This document shows positions 47,860-57,168 of a DNA stretch of 64,000 nt, piece by piece (position 1 is the first letter of the stretch; every line of letters starts with the position of its first letter). The position numbers and the translations under genes are program-made. The stretch is from contig NZ_CAKAKO010000003.1 in assembly GCF_916700565.1 (NCBI RefSeq), positions 62,001 through 126,000 of the forward strand, written 5' to 3'. Under the pieces are notes generated by a model that had not been told where the DNA came from, did no database searches, and saw nothing but the letters and a program-made list of their open reading frames with translations. Origin of the DNA: Xenophilus sp. Marseille-Q4582. GTDB lineage: Bacteria; Pseudomonadota; Gammaproteobacteria; Burkholderiales; Burkholderiaceae_C.

Positions 47860-49503
47860 TTGAGCAATTCTGAAAACGACGCCTCCGGCCACACCGTCCA
47901 GGTGCTGATCGTCGGAGGCGGTCCCGTCGGCTTGGCGATGGCACTGCTGCTGGACCGCTTCGGCATTTCCTTCGCGCTGATCGAACGCTCCCCCGGCGTC
48001 ACTGACCATCCCAAGGCTCGCGGCTGTGACATCCGTTCGATGGAACTGTTCCGGCAATGGGGCATCGAGGAGAAGGTCAAGGCACGCGGGCTGCCGCCCG
48101 GCTCCGACACGTTCGCCTTCGTGGACACTGTCTCCGGCCTCGAGTACGGGCGCACCACCGTCGAGACCAACCTGGGCCAGTCGCCCGCGTGGCGTTGCAT
48201 CGTGTCGCAGGATGTCGTGGAGGAGGAACTCTTCGCGGTGGCGAGCCAGTCCCGCCACGGTCGCATCCTGTACGAGACGGAGTTCCTCGAATACGAGGCA
48301 CACGAGCGTGGCGTCACTGTCAGCACGCGCAGCCTGAAAACGGGCGAGCGCATCCACTGGTCCGCCGACTACCTGGTCGGTGCCGATGGTGCCGGCAGCA
48401 GTGTGCGCCGGAACTGCGGAATCGACATGCGCGGACCGTCCACGCTGGCCGTGATGGCCAACGAATACTGGAAGGCCGATCTGTCGCGCGTGCCCCGCAT
48501 CATGGCTACCGCCGGCTACCGCATCCGGCCCCAGGCACCGGGCGAATCGGTCTGGACCGTACTGAACACCAACGGCAAGGACCGCTGGCTCAGCGCCGGA
48601 GCGGTCGGCACCGAGAGCGACGAACGCCCCGGCCCGCGCACTGACGAGGAAGTGGTCGCGCTGGCGCGGCGGCAGACCGGTATACCCGATCTCGAGGTCA
48701 AGGTGATCAGCCGCTCCATCTGGCGTTTGAGCCGCCAGGTGGCGGCCCGGTTCCGCGCGGGCCGCGTGTTCCTGGTCGGCGATGCAGCACATCGGTTTCC
48801 GCCCAACGGCGGCTTCGGCATGAACTCCGGCATTCAGGACGCGCACAACCTGGCCTGGAAGCTCAAGCTGGTGCTCGGCGGACAGGCTGGCCCGGCGCTG
48901 CTCGATACCTACGACATGGAACGGCGCCCTGTCGCGGAGTCGAACGCGGACTTCAGCCTGGGCAACCAGCGCCGCTTCACCCAGACCGACGCGGCACTGC
49001 GCTCGGGCAACAAGGACCAGATCGAATTCTGGATCCGCGACACCGACAACCATATCCACAGCACGGGACAATCGCTGGGCTTTGCCTACGAGGAAGGCGC
49101 GATCGTCCAGGACGGCACGGTACGCCAGCCGCTTCTGCCGCGCTGGTACCTGCCTTCCGATCGGCCGGGCAGCCGCTTTCCGCATCTCTGGCTGGACCTG
49201 GCCCGGACGCAATCGACGCTGGACTGGTTCGACCGCGATTTCGTGCTGGTTGCCGGACCGAAGGCCGACGGCTGGCTCGAGGCCGGACGCCGCGTGGCCG
49301 CAAAGTCGAGCGTGAACATCCAGCTTCGGCAGATGGACTGCCTCGATTCGCATCGCGGCTTCGGCATGGGCCTGCGCGGCGCCGTTCTGGTGCGCCCCGA
49401 CGGACACGTAGCCTGGCGCATGCCGTGGCTGCCGGCAGACCCCGCCAAAGAGTTGGCGAATGCGCTGGGCAAGGTGCTCGCGCGAGACGTCGTCGCGAAC
49501 TGA
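47860..49503 (+). CDS. FAD-dependent monooxygenase (aromatic hydroxylase type)
   Basis: 547 residues from a TTG at 47,860, chosen because AAGGAG lies seven bases upstream and the encoded N-terminus reaches the FAD fold at the normal distance. Motifs: VLIVGGGPVGLAMALLLDRFG (GxGxxG, about residues 16-36), YLVGADGAGSSVRR (DG motif, about 168-181), and VFLVGDAAHRFPPNGGFGMNSGIQDAHNLAWKL (GD motif, about 304-336). These define the FAD_binding_3 group, such as MhpA and PheA, which hydroxylate aromatic rings with NAD(P)H and O2. It is followed after 20 bases by the VOC gene. Confidence 0.9.
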   Translation: MSNSENDASGHTVQVLIVGGGPVGLAMALLLDRFGISFALIERSPGVTDHPKARGCDIRSMELFRQWGIEEKVKARGLPPGSDTFAFVDTVSGLEYGRTTVETNLGQSPAWRCIVSQDVVEEELFAVASQSRHGRILYETEFLEYEAHERGVTVSTRSLKTGERIHWSADYLVGADGAGSSVRRNCGIDMRGPSTLAVMANEYWKADLSRVPRIMATAGYRIRPQAPGESVWTVLNTNGKDRWLSAGAVGTESDERPGPRTDEEVVALARRQTGIPDLEVKVISRSIWRLSRQVAARFRAGRVFLVGDAAHRFPPNGGFGMNSGIQDAHNLAWKLKLVLGGQAGPALLDTYDMERRPVAESNADFSLGNQRRFTQTDAALRSGNKDQIEFWIRDTDNHIHSTGQSLGFAYEEGAIVQDGTVRQPLLPRWYLPSDRPGSRFPHLWLDLARTQSTLDWFDRDFVLVAGPKADGWLEAGRRVAAKSSVNIQLRQMDCLDSHRGFGMGLRGAVLVRPDGHVAWRMPWLPADPAKELANALGKVLARDVVAN

Positions 49504-49523
49504 GCAACGAAAGGAGTTGACCC

Positions 49524-49934
49524 ATGCAAGTCTCTGGGCTGAACCACTACACGCTGCGGTGCACGCCGGACGAACTGCGGCTGCTGCACGACTTCTATGT
49601 CGGCTGCCTGCAACTGCATGCTGGCGATCGACCCACGATGCCGGCGCCGGGATACTGGCTCTACAGCGGCGAGCGTCCCATCGTGCATCTGTATGCATCG
49701 CTGACTGGCAGCGAGGCGGGCGCCACGGCGGCGCTGGACCACATCTCGTTCAGCACGCATGGCCTGGAAGCGACCCGTGCACACCTGAAGGCCAAGGGCA
49801 TCGCCTTCGACGAGGCACCGGTGCCGGGCTGGCCCATCCACCAGATCTTCGTTCGCGATCCGCTCGGGCTCAAGATCGAACTCACGTTCGACCTCGACAA
49901 GGAAGGCGCCCCGGGCCATGACCAGTCTCATTGA
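49524..49934 (+). CDS. VOC-family (glyoxalase/dioxygenase-like) protein
   Basis: 136 residues, a single vicinal-oxygen-chelate module. Candidate metal ligands are His8 (LNHYTL), His73 (LDHISF) and Glu119 (KIELTF), the normal positions for a VOC metal site. DPLGLKIEL is the family end motif. GAAAGGAG stands just before the start. Such small VOC proteins can be isomerases, hydrolases or extradiol-type dioxygenases. Following a hydroxylase and preceding a hydrolase, a ring-cleavage or rearrangement step is possible. Its 3' end overlaps the next gene by 17 bases. Confidence 0.85.
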   Translation: MQVSGLNHYTLRCTPDELRLLHDFYVGCLQLHAGDRPTMPAPGYWLYSGERPIVHLYASLTGSEAGATAALDHISFSTHGLEATRAHLKAKGIAFDEAPVPGWPIHQIFVRDPLGLKIELTFDLDKEGAPGHDQSH

Positions 49935-50721
49935 CATCGGTGATTGCCGCATCGCCTGCACCGTCACTGGCACGGGTCCTCCTCTGTTGCTGATGCACGG
50001 CGCCGAGGGGAACCACCATATGTTCGACGCGCTCGTAGAGCACCTTGCCGCCGACTTCACCGTGATCGCGTACGACCAGCGCGATTGCGGAGACACGCGA
50101 AATCCCGAACGGGCCACTTCTCTGAACGAACTGGCGCAGGACGCCGCGGCGCTGCTCGAAACGCTGGGCCACACCAAAGCGCACGTGTATGGCACCTCTT
50201 TCGGTGGCCGCGTTGCGCAGGCGCTCGCTCACGAAAGACCGCAGGTGGTCGACCGGCTGGTGCTGGGCAGCACTTGGGCGTTGCCGTCCGCGCTCGCTGC
50301 CTTGAACCCGGACGCCGTGCAGGAAATTCAACGACTGCGAGCGAACTTGCCCGACTCCGCCGAAGCACTGGCCGGCTTCTTCCTGCCGCAGGATTTCCTG
50401 GACATTCGGCCGGAACTGAAAGACCTGTTCCGCCATGTTCAGGCGCAGTCGCCGCGGTCGATACGGCGGCAGGCCGCAGTCGCCGAATGCCCACCGCTGG
50501 AGCCCGGACGGCTGCGTACGCAGACGCTCGTTCTTGCCGGCGAACTCGACCGGGTGGTGCCGCCTGCACTCACCGTGGCGCTGGGCCAGGCGATCCCGGG
50601 CGCACGCGTGGTGCTGCTGCCCGGCGTGGGTCATGCGGCCGCCGTGCAGGCGGCCGACCAGGTCGCGGCGCACATCCGCGATTTCTGCCTCGCATCCTCC
50701 ATTTCCGCTTCCAAGGCCTGA
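49918..50721 (+). CDS. Alpha/beta hydrolase
   Basis: 267 residues. HGAEGNHHMF oxyanion region, nucleophile elbow G-T-S-F-G-G, acid Asp in VLAGELDRVVP, and His in GVGHAAAV: a full catalytic triad. The fold and cap size resemble the MhpC/BphD-like and enol-lactonase groups that act after aromatic ring cleavage. Overlap with the VOC gene and a 2-base gap to the ABC ATPase gene place it in one operon. Its substrate is inferred from position only. Confidence 0.87.
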   Translation: MTSLIDIGDCRIACTVTGTGPPLLLMHGAEGNHHMFDALVEHLAADFTVIAYDQRDCGDTRNPERATSLNELAQDAAALLETLGHTKAHVYGTSFGGRVAQALAHERPQVVDRLVLGSTWALPSALAALNPDAVQEIQRLRANLPDSAEALAGFFLPQDFLDIRPELKDLFRHVQAQSPRSIRRQAAVAECPPLEPGRLRTQTLVLAGELDRVVPPALTVALGQAIPGARVVLLPGVGHAAAVQAADQVAAHIRDFCLASSISASKA

Positions 50722-50723
50722 TC

Positions 50724-51524
50724 ATGCTTGCTACCCCTGCCGACGCCCCATCGTCTGCCTACATCCAGATCCGCGGTGTCTCCAAGACATTCGAGGACGC
50801 CAGCGGAGGCAGCGTCCTCGCGCTGCGCGAGATCGACTGCGCCATCGAAGAGGGAAGCTTCGTTTCCATCGTCGGGCCCAGCGGCTGCGGCAAGAGCACC
50901 TTGCTGCGCATCCTGGCAGGGCTTCTGCCGGCCAGCCACGGCAGCGTCGTGATGGACGGCCAGCCCATCTCCGGCACGCGGCGCGACGTCGGCATGGTCT
51001 TCCAAAGCTCCATCCTGCTGCCTTGGCGCAGCATCCTGGACAACGTGCTGCTGCCGGCGGAAGTGCTGGGCCTGGACATGGCGGTGGCCCGGCGCCGAGC
51101 GATGGAACTGCTGGAATTGGTACGGCTGCAAGGCTTCGAGCACAAGCTGCCGCGCCAATTGAGCGGCGGCATGCAGCAACGCGCCTCGATCGCCCGTGCC
51201 CTTCTGCATGACCCCAAGGTGCTGCTGATGGACGAACCCTTCGGTGCCCTGGACGCGATGACGCGCGAGCAGATGAACCTGGAACTGCAGCGCATCTGGC
51301 TGGAAAGCGGCAAGACCGTGGTGCTGATCACCCATTCCATCCTGGAGGCGATCTTCCTGGGCGATGTCGTGTTCGTGATGACGCCGCGTCCGGGCGCCCT
51401 GCGCCGCGTGATCCGGGTACATCTGCCGCGGCCTCGCAGGATGGACGTGATGGCATCGCCGGCGTTCAGCGAGACGGCCAATCAGATCCGCGAGCTCTTC
51501 AGCCACGCGGGCAGTTTCGAATGA
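50724..51524 (+). CDS. ABC transporter ATPase (nitrate/sulfonate/taurine type)
   Basis: 266 residues. Walker A GPSGCGKST, Q-loop VFQSSILLPWRS, signature LSGGMQQRASIARAL, Walker B VLLMDEPFGALDAMTRE, and the switch His in LITHSILEA. The LPWR segment and the GALDAMTREQM stretch are typical of SsuB/TauB/NrtD ATPases. It energises import with the permease and binding protein encoded next. The start at 50,724 directly follows the hydrolase stop. Confidence 0.9.
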   Translation: MLATPADAPSSAYIQIRGVSKTFEDASGGSVLALREIDCAIEEGSFVSIVGPSGCGKSTLLRILAGLLPASHGSVVMDGQPISGTRRDVGMVFQSSILLPWRSILDNVLLPAEVLGLDMAVARRRAMELLELVRLQGFEHKLPRQLSGGMQQRASIARALLHDPKVLLMDEPFGALDAMTREQMNLELQRIWLESGKTVVLITHSILEAIFLGDVVFVMTPRPGALRRVIRVHLPRPRRMDVMASPAFSETANQIRELFSHAGSFE

Positions 51525-52411
51525 CTATTCCTCCTTCCAGCACCATGACCGCTCGCACCTCCGACACGCTCGCCCCTCCCGCCGCCTCGCAGGCGGACAT
51601 CGCCGGCCGCCGCAAGTCGCTGCTGTCCCGCCGAGCGGGTTCGGTCCTGCTGCTGCTGGCACTGCTCGCACTTTGGGAGTTCGGCACGCGCGTCTTCAAT
51701 GTCCCGAAATTCCTGCTGCCGCCCTTCAGCGACGTCGTAACGGCGCTCTACCGCGGCCTGGCAGCCAGCCCGATGGCCAAGGATGGCCTGTGGCTGCACA
51801 CCTACGTCACACTGACGGAAATCCTGCTCGGATTCGCCATCGGCAGCGCGATCGGACTGGTCATGGGCGTCCTGATCTCCGAGTTCGAAGTGCTCGACGA
51901 CCTGCTGCGGCCCTACATCGCCGCCTTCCAGAGCCTGCCGAAGGTGGCGATTGCGCCGATCGTGGTGACCTGGCTCGGCTTCGGCCTGACGTCCAAGGTC
52001 GCCATCGTGTGCCTCATCACCTTCTTTCCGGTGCTGGTCACCAGCATCGCGGGTTTCAAGGCCGTCGACATCGACCGCATTGACCTGATGCGCTCGCTGT
52101 CCGCCACGCGCTGGCAGATCTTTATCAAGGTCAAGTTCCCTGGCGCCCTGCCGTACATCTTCGCGGGCCTGGACATGGCGGCGGCCTTCTCGGTCGTTGG
52201 TGCCATCGTGGGTGAATTCGTCGGTGCCCAGGCTGGGCTGGGCGTGCAGATCCTGCAGATGGAAGCCCAGTTGGATACGGCCGGCAGCTTCGCTGTCTTC
52301 ATCGTGCTGTCCCTGCTGGGCATCGCTCTCACGGCGCTGTTGCGCGCCATCCGCCAACGGATGCTGAGCTGGATGCCGGCCACCGATTCCCAAGGAGCGG
52401 TGAGCACCTGA
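51521..52411 (+). CDS. ABC transporter permease (SsuC/TauC type)
   Basis: 296 residues with about six hydrophobic helices. LLRPYIAAFQSLPKVAIAPIVVTWLGFGLTSKVAIV is typical of SsuC/TauC permeases, and the ATPase-docking EAA loop is LSATRWQIFIKVKFPGALPYIFAGLDMAAAFSVVGAIVGEF. Its ATG overlaps the ATPase stop by four bases (ATGA). It forms a homodimeric channel for the substrate delivered by the binding protein at 52,461. Confidence 0.9.
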   Translation: MTIPPSSTMTARTSDTLAPPAASQADIAGRRKSLLSRRAGSVLLLLALLALWEFGTRVFNVPKFLLPPFSDVVTALYRGLAASPMAKDGLWLHTYVTLTEILLGFAIGSAIGLVMGVLISEFEVLDDLLRPYIAAFQSLPKVAIAPIVVTWLGFGLTSKVAIVCLITFFPVLVTSIAGFKAVDIDRIDLMRSLSATRWQIFIKVKFPGALPYIFAGLDMAAAFSVVGAIVGEFVGAQAGLGVQILQMEAQLDTAGSFAVFIVLSLLGIALTALLRAIRQRMLSWMPATDSQGAVST

Positions 52412-52460
52412 GATCGTTCCCCGCACCCGTGTTCCTCCTACTTAAGAAAGGCGATTCATC

Positions 52461-53558
52461 ATGAACAGAAGAGATTTCGGCCTGGGGGCCGCCTCCTTGG
52501 GCCTCCTGTCTCTGGCACCTGGCGTCAACGCGCAAGGCAAGCGGGTCTTCCGCGGCGCCAACCCGAACGCGGTGCTAGACGCCCAGCAGGCGTTTCTCAC
52601 CTGCGGGCGCCATCCGAGGCTCGGCTACTTCGAGGCCGAGGGCGTGGACCTGGAATTCGTCAATATGAGCAGCATCACGCAGGCGATGATGTCCATCGCG
52701 ACCAAGCAGGTAGACCTGGGCTCACTGGCACCCGCGCTGTTCCTGCCGGCGATGGCCAAGGAGCCGGGACTCGGTCTGATCGCTGCCTACAACTGGCTGC
52801 CGCGCAACGCCAACACGGTGATCGTGCTTGCCGACAGCCCCATCAAGACCATCAAGGACACCGTGGGCAAGCGCATTGGCATCCGCAACCAGGGCGATGG
52901 CGGGATCGTCCAGTTGCAACTCATGTACACCGAACTAGGACTGCCGACGACCGACATCAACTTCGTTGCCGTAGGCGACGTGGGCGTCGCCGGCGCGGCG
53001 CTGAAGGAAAACAAGGTGGATGCGTACGTCAGCTTCGACACCGTCGGAGGGCGCATGGAGGCCCTTGGCTTTCCGATCCGGTACCTCCCGTTGCCGCCGC
53101 AATATGCGCGCCTGGGCTCCGGCTGGTTCGGCTTTCGCAAGAGCGATCTGAAGGAGAACCGTAAGCAGGTGGTGGGCTTCTGCCGAGCGGCGGCCAAGTC
53201 CACCCTCTTCGCGCATACGAACCTCGCCCAGGCCATCAACATCCACTGGGAACTCTACCCCGACTCGCGCTCCAAGTCGAAGTCGGACGACGAGAGCCGC
53301 AAAGAGATCGAAACCATCTTGCACCAGCGAAAGGACAACTGGATCCGCTGGCCCGACGATGCAGACCAACGATTCGGTGCATCGACGCTGGCCGAATGGA
53401 AGTCGATGATCGAGATTGCTGCGCGCAGCACCAACAATCCCCAGTTGCCCCAGCAAATCGGTGACCCGTCCAACGTGTTCACCAATGAACTCATCGACGA
53501 GGCGAATCGCTTCGACCGAAATGCAGTTATCAGGCAGGCAAGAGAGTTCAGAATCTGA
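52461..53558 (+). CDS. ABC transporter substrate-binding protein (NMT1/THI5-like)
   Basis: 365 residues. The N-terminus MNRRDFGLGAASLGLLSLAPGVNAQ has a twin-arginine motif and hydrophobic core, so export by Tat is likely. The mature part is a type II binding fold of the NMT1/SsuA kind: GYFEAEGVDLEFVNMSSITQAMMSIATKQVDLGSL, then DSPIKTIKDTVGKRIGIRNQGDGGIVQLQLMY. Relatives bind sulfonates, thiamine precursors or phthalate-type aromatics. It closes the catabolic operon. About 150 bases of non-coding sequence separate it from the IS3 element. Confidence 0.88.
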   Translation: MNRRDFGLGAASLGLLSLAPGVNAQGKRVFRGANPNAVLDAQQAFLTCGRHPRLGYFEAEGVDLEFVNMSSITQAMMSIATKQVDLGSLAPALFLPAMAKEPGLGLIAAYNWLPRNANTVIVLADSPIKTIKDTVGKRIGIRNQGDGGIVQLQLMYTELGLPTTDINFVAVGDVGVAGAALKENKVDAYVSFDTVGGRMEALGFPIRYLPLPPQYARLGSGWFGFRKSDLKENRKQVVGFCRAAAKSTLFAHTNLAQAINIHWELYPDSRSKSKSDDESRKEIETILHQRKDNWIRWPDDADQRFGASTLAEWKSMIEIAARSTNNPQLPQQIGDPSNVFTNELIDEANRFDRNAVIRQAREFRI

Positions 53559-53758
53559 GCCCTCCTGCCTAGGAGACGGTGGCATGAGCCTCGGCAATGG
53601 CCCAGCACCACGGCAGACAGAAGGCATCGCCTCCATGGCTTTCCAGCGGGTCGGCCTGCTGCCCGATTGCTAAACTGCTGCGCCGGCACCGACGGCTGGC
53701 CAGTATGAACCGCCCCGGTTTTCGCGGAGGCTCCCTCGTTTGAGAAGATGGAGCCATC

Positions 53759-54984
<1,226 letters not shown>

Positions 54985-55020
54985 CTCAAGCCAACCAGCC
55001 TCCGCGAAAGCCGGGGCGGT

Positions 55021-55476
55021 TCAGGCTTCAGCGCCCAGCAGATCGATCAGCGCTGCGGCCAGACGTTCGGGAAGACGCGTCAGATACACACTCTGCAAAC
55101 CCGCGCCATTGGGCCGCAACGGTGCATAACGCTCAGGCAGAAGCGGCGCCAGTACCGCCATGTGCGCTGCTGGCCGGACGGGCAGTCGAAGGGGATGGAA
55201 GCGCACATCCAAGCGCCAGCCGATCAAATCCCAATAGGCGCCTGTCTGCCCGAACTCCAACGGCTTCGGGGCTTCATATGCATGCGACGCTGCGATGCCG
55301 ATGGCCCGGATCACAGTGTCCGCAAAGGAGAAGACTACATCGCCTGGCGCGACCTCACGCATGAAGTCATAGAACGGATTTCTTGCCTGATTGGCCTTGC
55401 GCTTGGGCGACCAAAGGTATCCGCCCTGAACCTCATGGCGGTAGGTTTGGTTCTGATTGACCCACCAGTAGCGCAT
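55021..55476 (-). pseudogene. EVE-like domain of an HNH-type endonuclease, truncated by IS3
   Basis: 151 codons beginning MRYWWVNQNQTYRHEVQGGYLWSPKRKANQ with REVAPGDVVFSFADTVIRAIGIA. I recognise this as the N-terminal EVE/PUA-like module often found before an HNH nuclease in modification-dependent restriction enzymes. The TGA stop is formed by the terminal bases of the IS3 element, so the natural 3' part, including any nuclease domain, is gone. The missing part was not seen on the other side of the IS. It adds to the defence-type content of the island. Confidence 0.65.
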
Positions 55477-55485
55477 GGTTGCCGG

Positions 55486-55929
55486 CTACCGTCTTGGCGG
55501 CGCCGAATCGCTCAATGACGCCAGCACGTCAATCTTGCCCGCAACCGCCTGGCACGCGGCCACGAGATCGGTGACGATGCGCTCGTCGACGTTCAGGTCG
55601 CCCTCGTACTCCCCCAGGTTTCGGATATCGTGGCATTTCGACAGCACCCGCCAGACTTCCGGCCCCAGTCCCAACGTGTGCGGCAGCAGTTGAAAGACCA
55701 GATAGCGATTTGTCGAACGGTATCCATTCCATCGCAGTGCGGCCAGGCAGAACGCATGCGCTGCGTTGTAGGCGAGATCGAAACGGCTCTCGATGGAAAG
55801 AGCAAGGTTGAGGGCATCCTTCATCCTCGCATGCCCGGAGCGCTTCAAGCCATCGAACTCTCTCGCATCCGGCGGCTCGGCCTTCAGCGCTTTGCCTGGG
55901 CCGCTGAGGTTCTCAAGTGGGGAGGTCAT
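55486..55929 (-). CDS. HEPN-domain protein, partner of the nucleotidyltransferase
   Basis: 147 residues, all helical (LKRSGHARMKDALNLALSIESRFDLAYNAAHAFCLAALRWNGYRS). The late helix motif CHDIRNLGEYEGD is like that of SAV_6107-type HEPN proteins; the strict Rx4-6H RNase motif is not evident. It overlaps the nucleotidyltransferase gene by 17 bases, the standard HEPN/MNT toxin-antitoxin arrangement. In such pairs the nucleotidyltransferase modifies and silences the HEPN protein. The pair appears intact. Confidence 0.75.
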   Translation of the reverse strand: MTSPLENLSGPGKALKAEPPDAREFDGLKRSGHARMKDALNLALSIESRFDLAYNAAHAFCLAALRWNGYRSTNRYLVFQLLPHTLGLGPEVWRVLSKCHDIRNLGEYEGDLNVDERIVTDLVAACQAVAGKIDVLASLSDSAPPRR

Positions 55930-56545
55930 GTTCGCCTCCCACGATCCAGAGCTTGGATGATTCCAGCACCCGACTCAGGAACGACTCCTGCGCCGACACA
56001 CGCTTCAGGAATTCCGCACGCGTCAGAATGGTCGGATTGACCGGACGCCCCAATGTGCGGCCTGCATCCTCCACGGCCCCGAAGACATCGCCGTAGCTGA
56101 GATCGTCGCTCAGCAGCATCAGGTCGATGTCGCTGTGCGCAGTGTCCGTCTTCTTCGCCACCGATCCATAGACGAAGGCCGCGATGATCTGCGGCACAAG
56201 AGGCTGGAGCGCTTGGCGCAGGGGCTCTGCCAGCCCCACCGTCTTCTGCACGATGGCACTCAGCTCCGCAAAAATCGGCGAGTCGGGATTGGCCTGATAG
56301 TGCTTCTGGTTACCGACCGGCTTTACGGAGATCAGACCGCTCTTCACCAGCGCGGCCAACTCGCGCTGGACCGCGCCGGTGCCGCTGGCCACCAACCCGA
56401 TCACTTCGCTGGCGTAGAAGCTACGCCAGGGTTGGCCGAACAGCAACCCGAGCACACGCTGCTTGGTGCCAGGGAAAAGCGCGTCAGCAAGTGCTGAACG
56501 CGGTGCGGCGGCGTCCACAGGTATTCCCATATTGGGCTTGATCAT
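55913..56545 (-). CDS. Winged-helix/minimal nucleotidyltransferase fusion (HEPN/MNT antitoxin)
   Basis: 210 residues from the ATG at 56,545 (205 from the alternative at 56,530). An N-terminal winged HTH (TKQRVLGLLFGQPWRSFYASEVIGLVASGTGAVQRELAALVKSGLISVKPVGNQKHYQAN) precedes a MNT domain with FVYGSVAKKTDTAHSDIDLMLL (GS...DxD). The DNA-binding part suggests autoregulation, and two CCCA-TGGG palindromes lie over the start codons. The protein should AMPylate or otherwise control the HEPN partner encoded downstream. This fusion form is common in mobile islands. Confidence 0.8.
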   Translation of the reverse strand: MIKPNMGIPVDAAAPRSALADALFPGTKQRVLGLLFGQPWRSFYASEVIGLVASGTGAVQRELAALVKSGLISVKPVGNQKHYQANPDSPIFAELSAIVQKTVGLAEPLRQALQPLVPQIIAAFVYGSVAKKTDTAHSDIDLMLLSDDLSYGDVFGAVEDAGRTLGRPVNPTILTRAEFLKRVSAQESFLSRVLESSKLWIVGGEHDLPT

Positions 56546-56557
56546 ACCCAATTTGGG
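56526..56557 (-). promoter_or_regulatory. Twin CCCA..TGGG operators over the HEPN/MNT start
   Basis: CCCATATTGGG (56,526-56,536) and CCCAATTTGGG (56,547-56,557) are near-palindromes exactly 21 bases apart, two helical turns. They bracket both candidate start codons (56,530 and 56,545). They are likely binding sites for the winged-helix part of the same protein. Their position would block ribosome access or transcription start. Confidence 0.6.
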
Positions 56558-56755
56558 ATGATCGTCGAGTTCCAGATGGGCTCTACCGCATCGCAATGCA
56601 GCTCTGCGCAGACGACGTCGACCTCGTGATGTCACTCATGACTCAATAGCTGCTGGTCGCCACACCTTCCTTGACCGGCTGCAACCAGTCGGAAGCGACC
56701 ACGTTACTCTCGGCTTCGCCCCAGCAGGTTGTTCCGATCACCTGCGATAGCCACC

Positions 56756-57142
56756 ATGAACGGCAACGAATTCATTCGCGTTGCCACCATGCACACACCC
56801 ATACAACCGTCGTCCGAGAGCAGCCCTGCCCTGCCATACCCTGGTGCGGCAGGCTACGACGACCTCCCTCAGTTCCCGTCAAGGGCACCACTGCCCTTTC
56901 GCCGCACCATCCGTCGCCACGAACTGCACCAGATCGTCCCCCTGGCCGAGACCACGATCTACGAGATGGAGCAGCGCGGAGAATTCCCACGACGCTTCCG
57001 GCTTACTGCCCGCTGCGTCGTCTGGGATCTGGAGGAGGTCGAGGCCTGGATCGAGGCCCGCAAGCAGGCCTCGCGTACAGCAACGGCCGGCAGGCCCATC
57101 GGACCGGACGTGAAGCTGCGACAGTACCGGCCCGTCCGGTGA
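56756..57142 (+). CDS. AlpA-family (MerR-like) DNA-binding protein
   Basis: About 128 residues; the ATG at 56,756 or 56,789 cannot be decided. The C-terminal half is an AlpA/Phage_AlpA domain: FRRTIRRHELHQIVPLAETTIYEMEQRGEFPRRFRLTARCVVWDLEEVEAWIEARKQ. AlpA proteins act as regulators or excision factors next to P4-type integrases. It lies 27 bases from the IS that cuts the integrase remnant and reads toward it, a common arrangement in integrase modules. Confidence 0.82.
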   Translation: MNGNEFIRVATMHTPIQPSSESSPALPYPGAAGYDDLPQFPSRAPLPFRRTIRRHELHQIVPLAETTIYEMEQRGEFPRRFRLTARCVVWDLEEVEAWIEARKQASRTATAGRPIGPDVKLRQYRPVR

Positions 57143-57168
57143 GACTCTTCGCACGCCACCGAGGCTAG

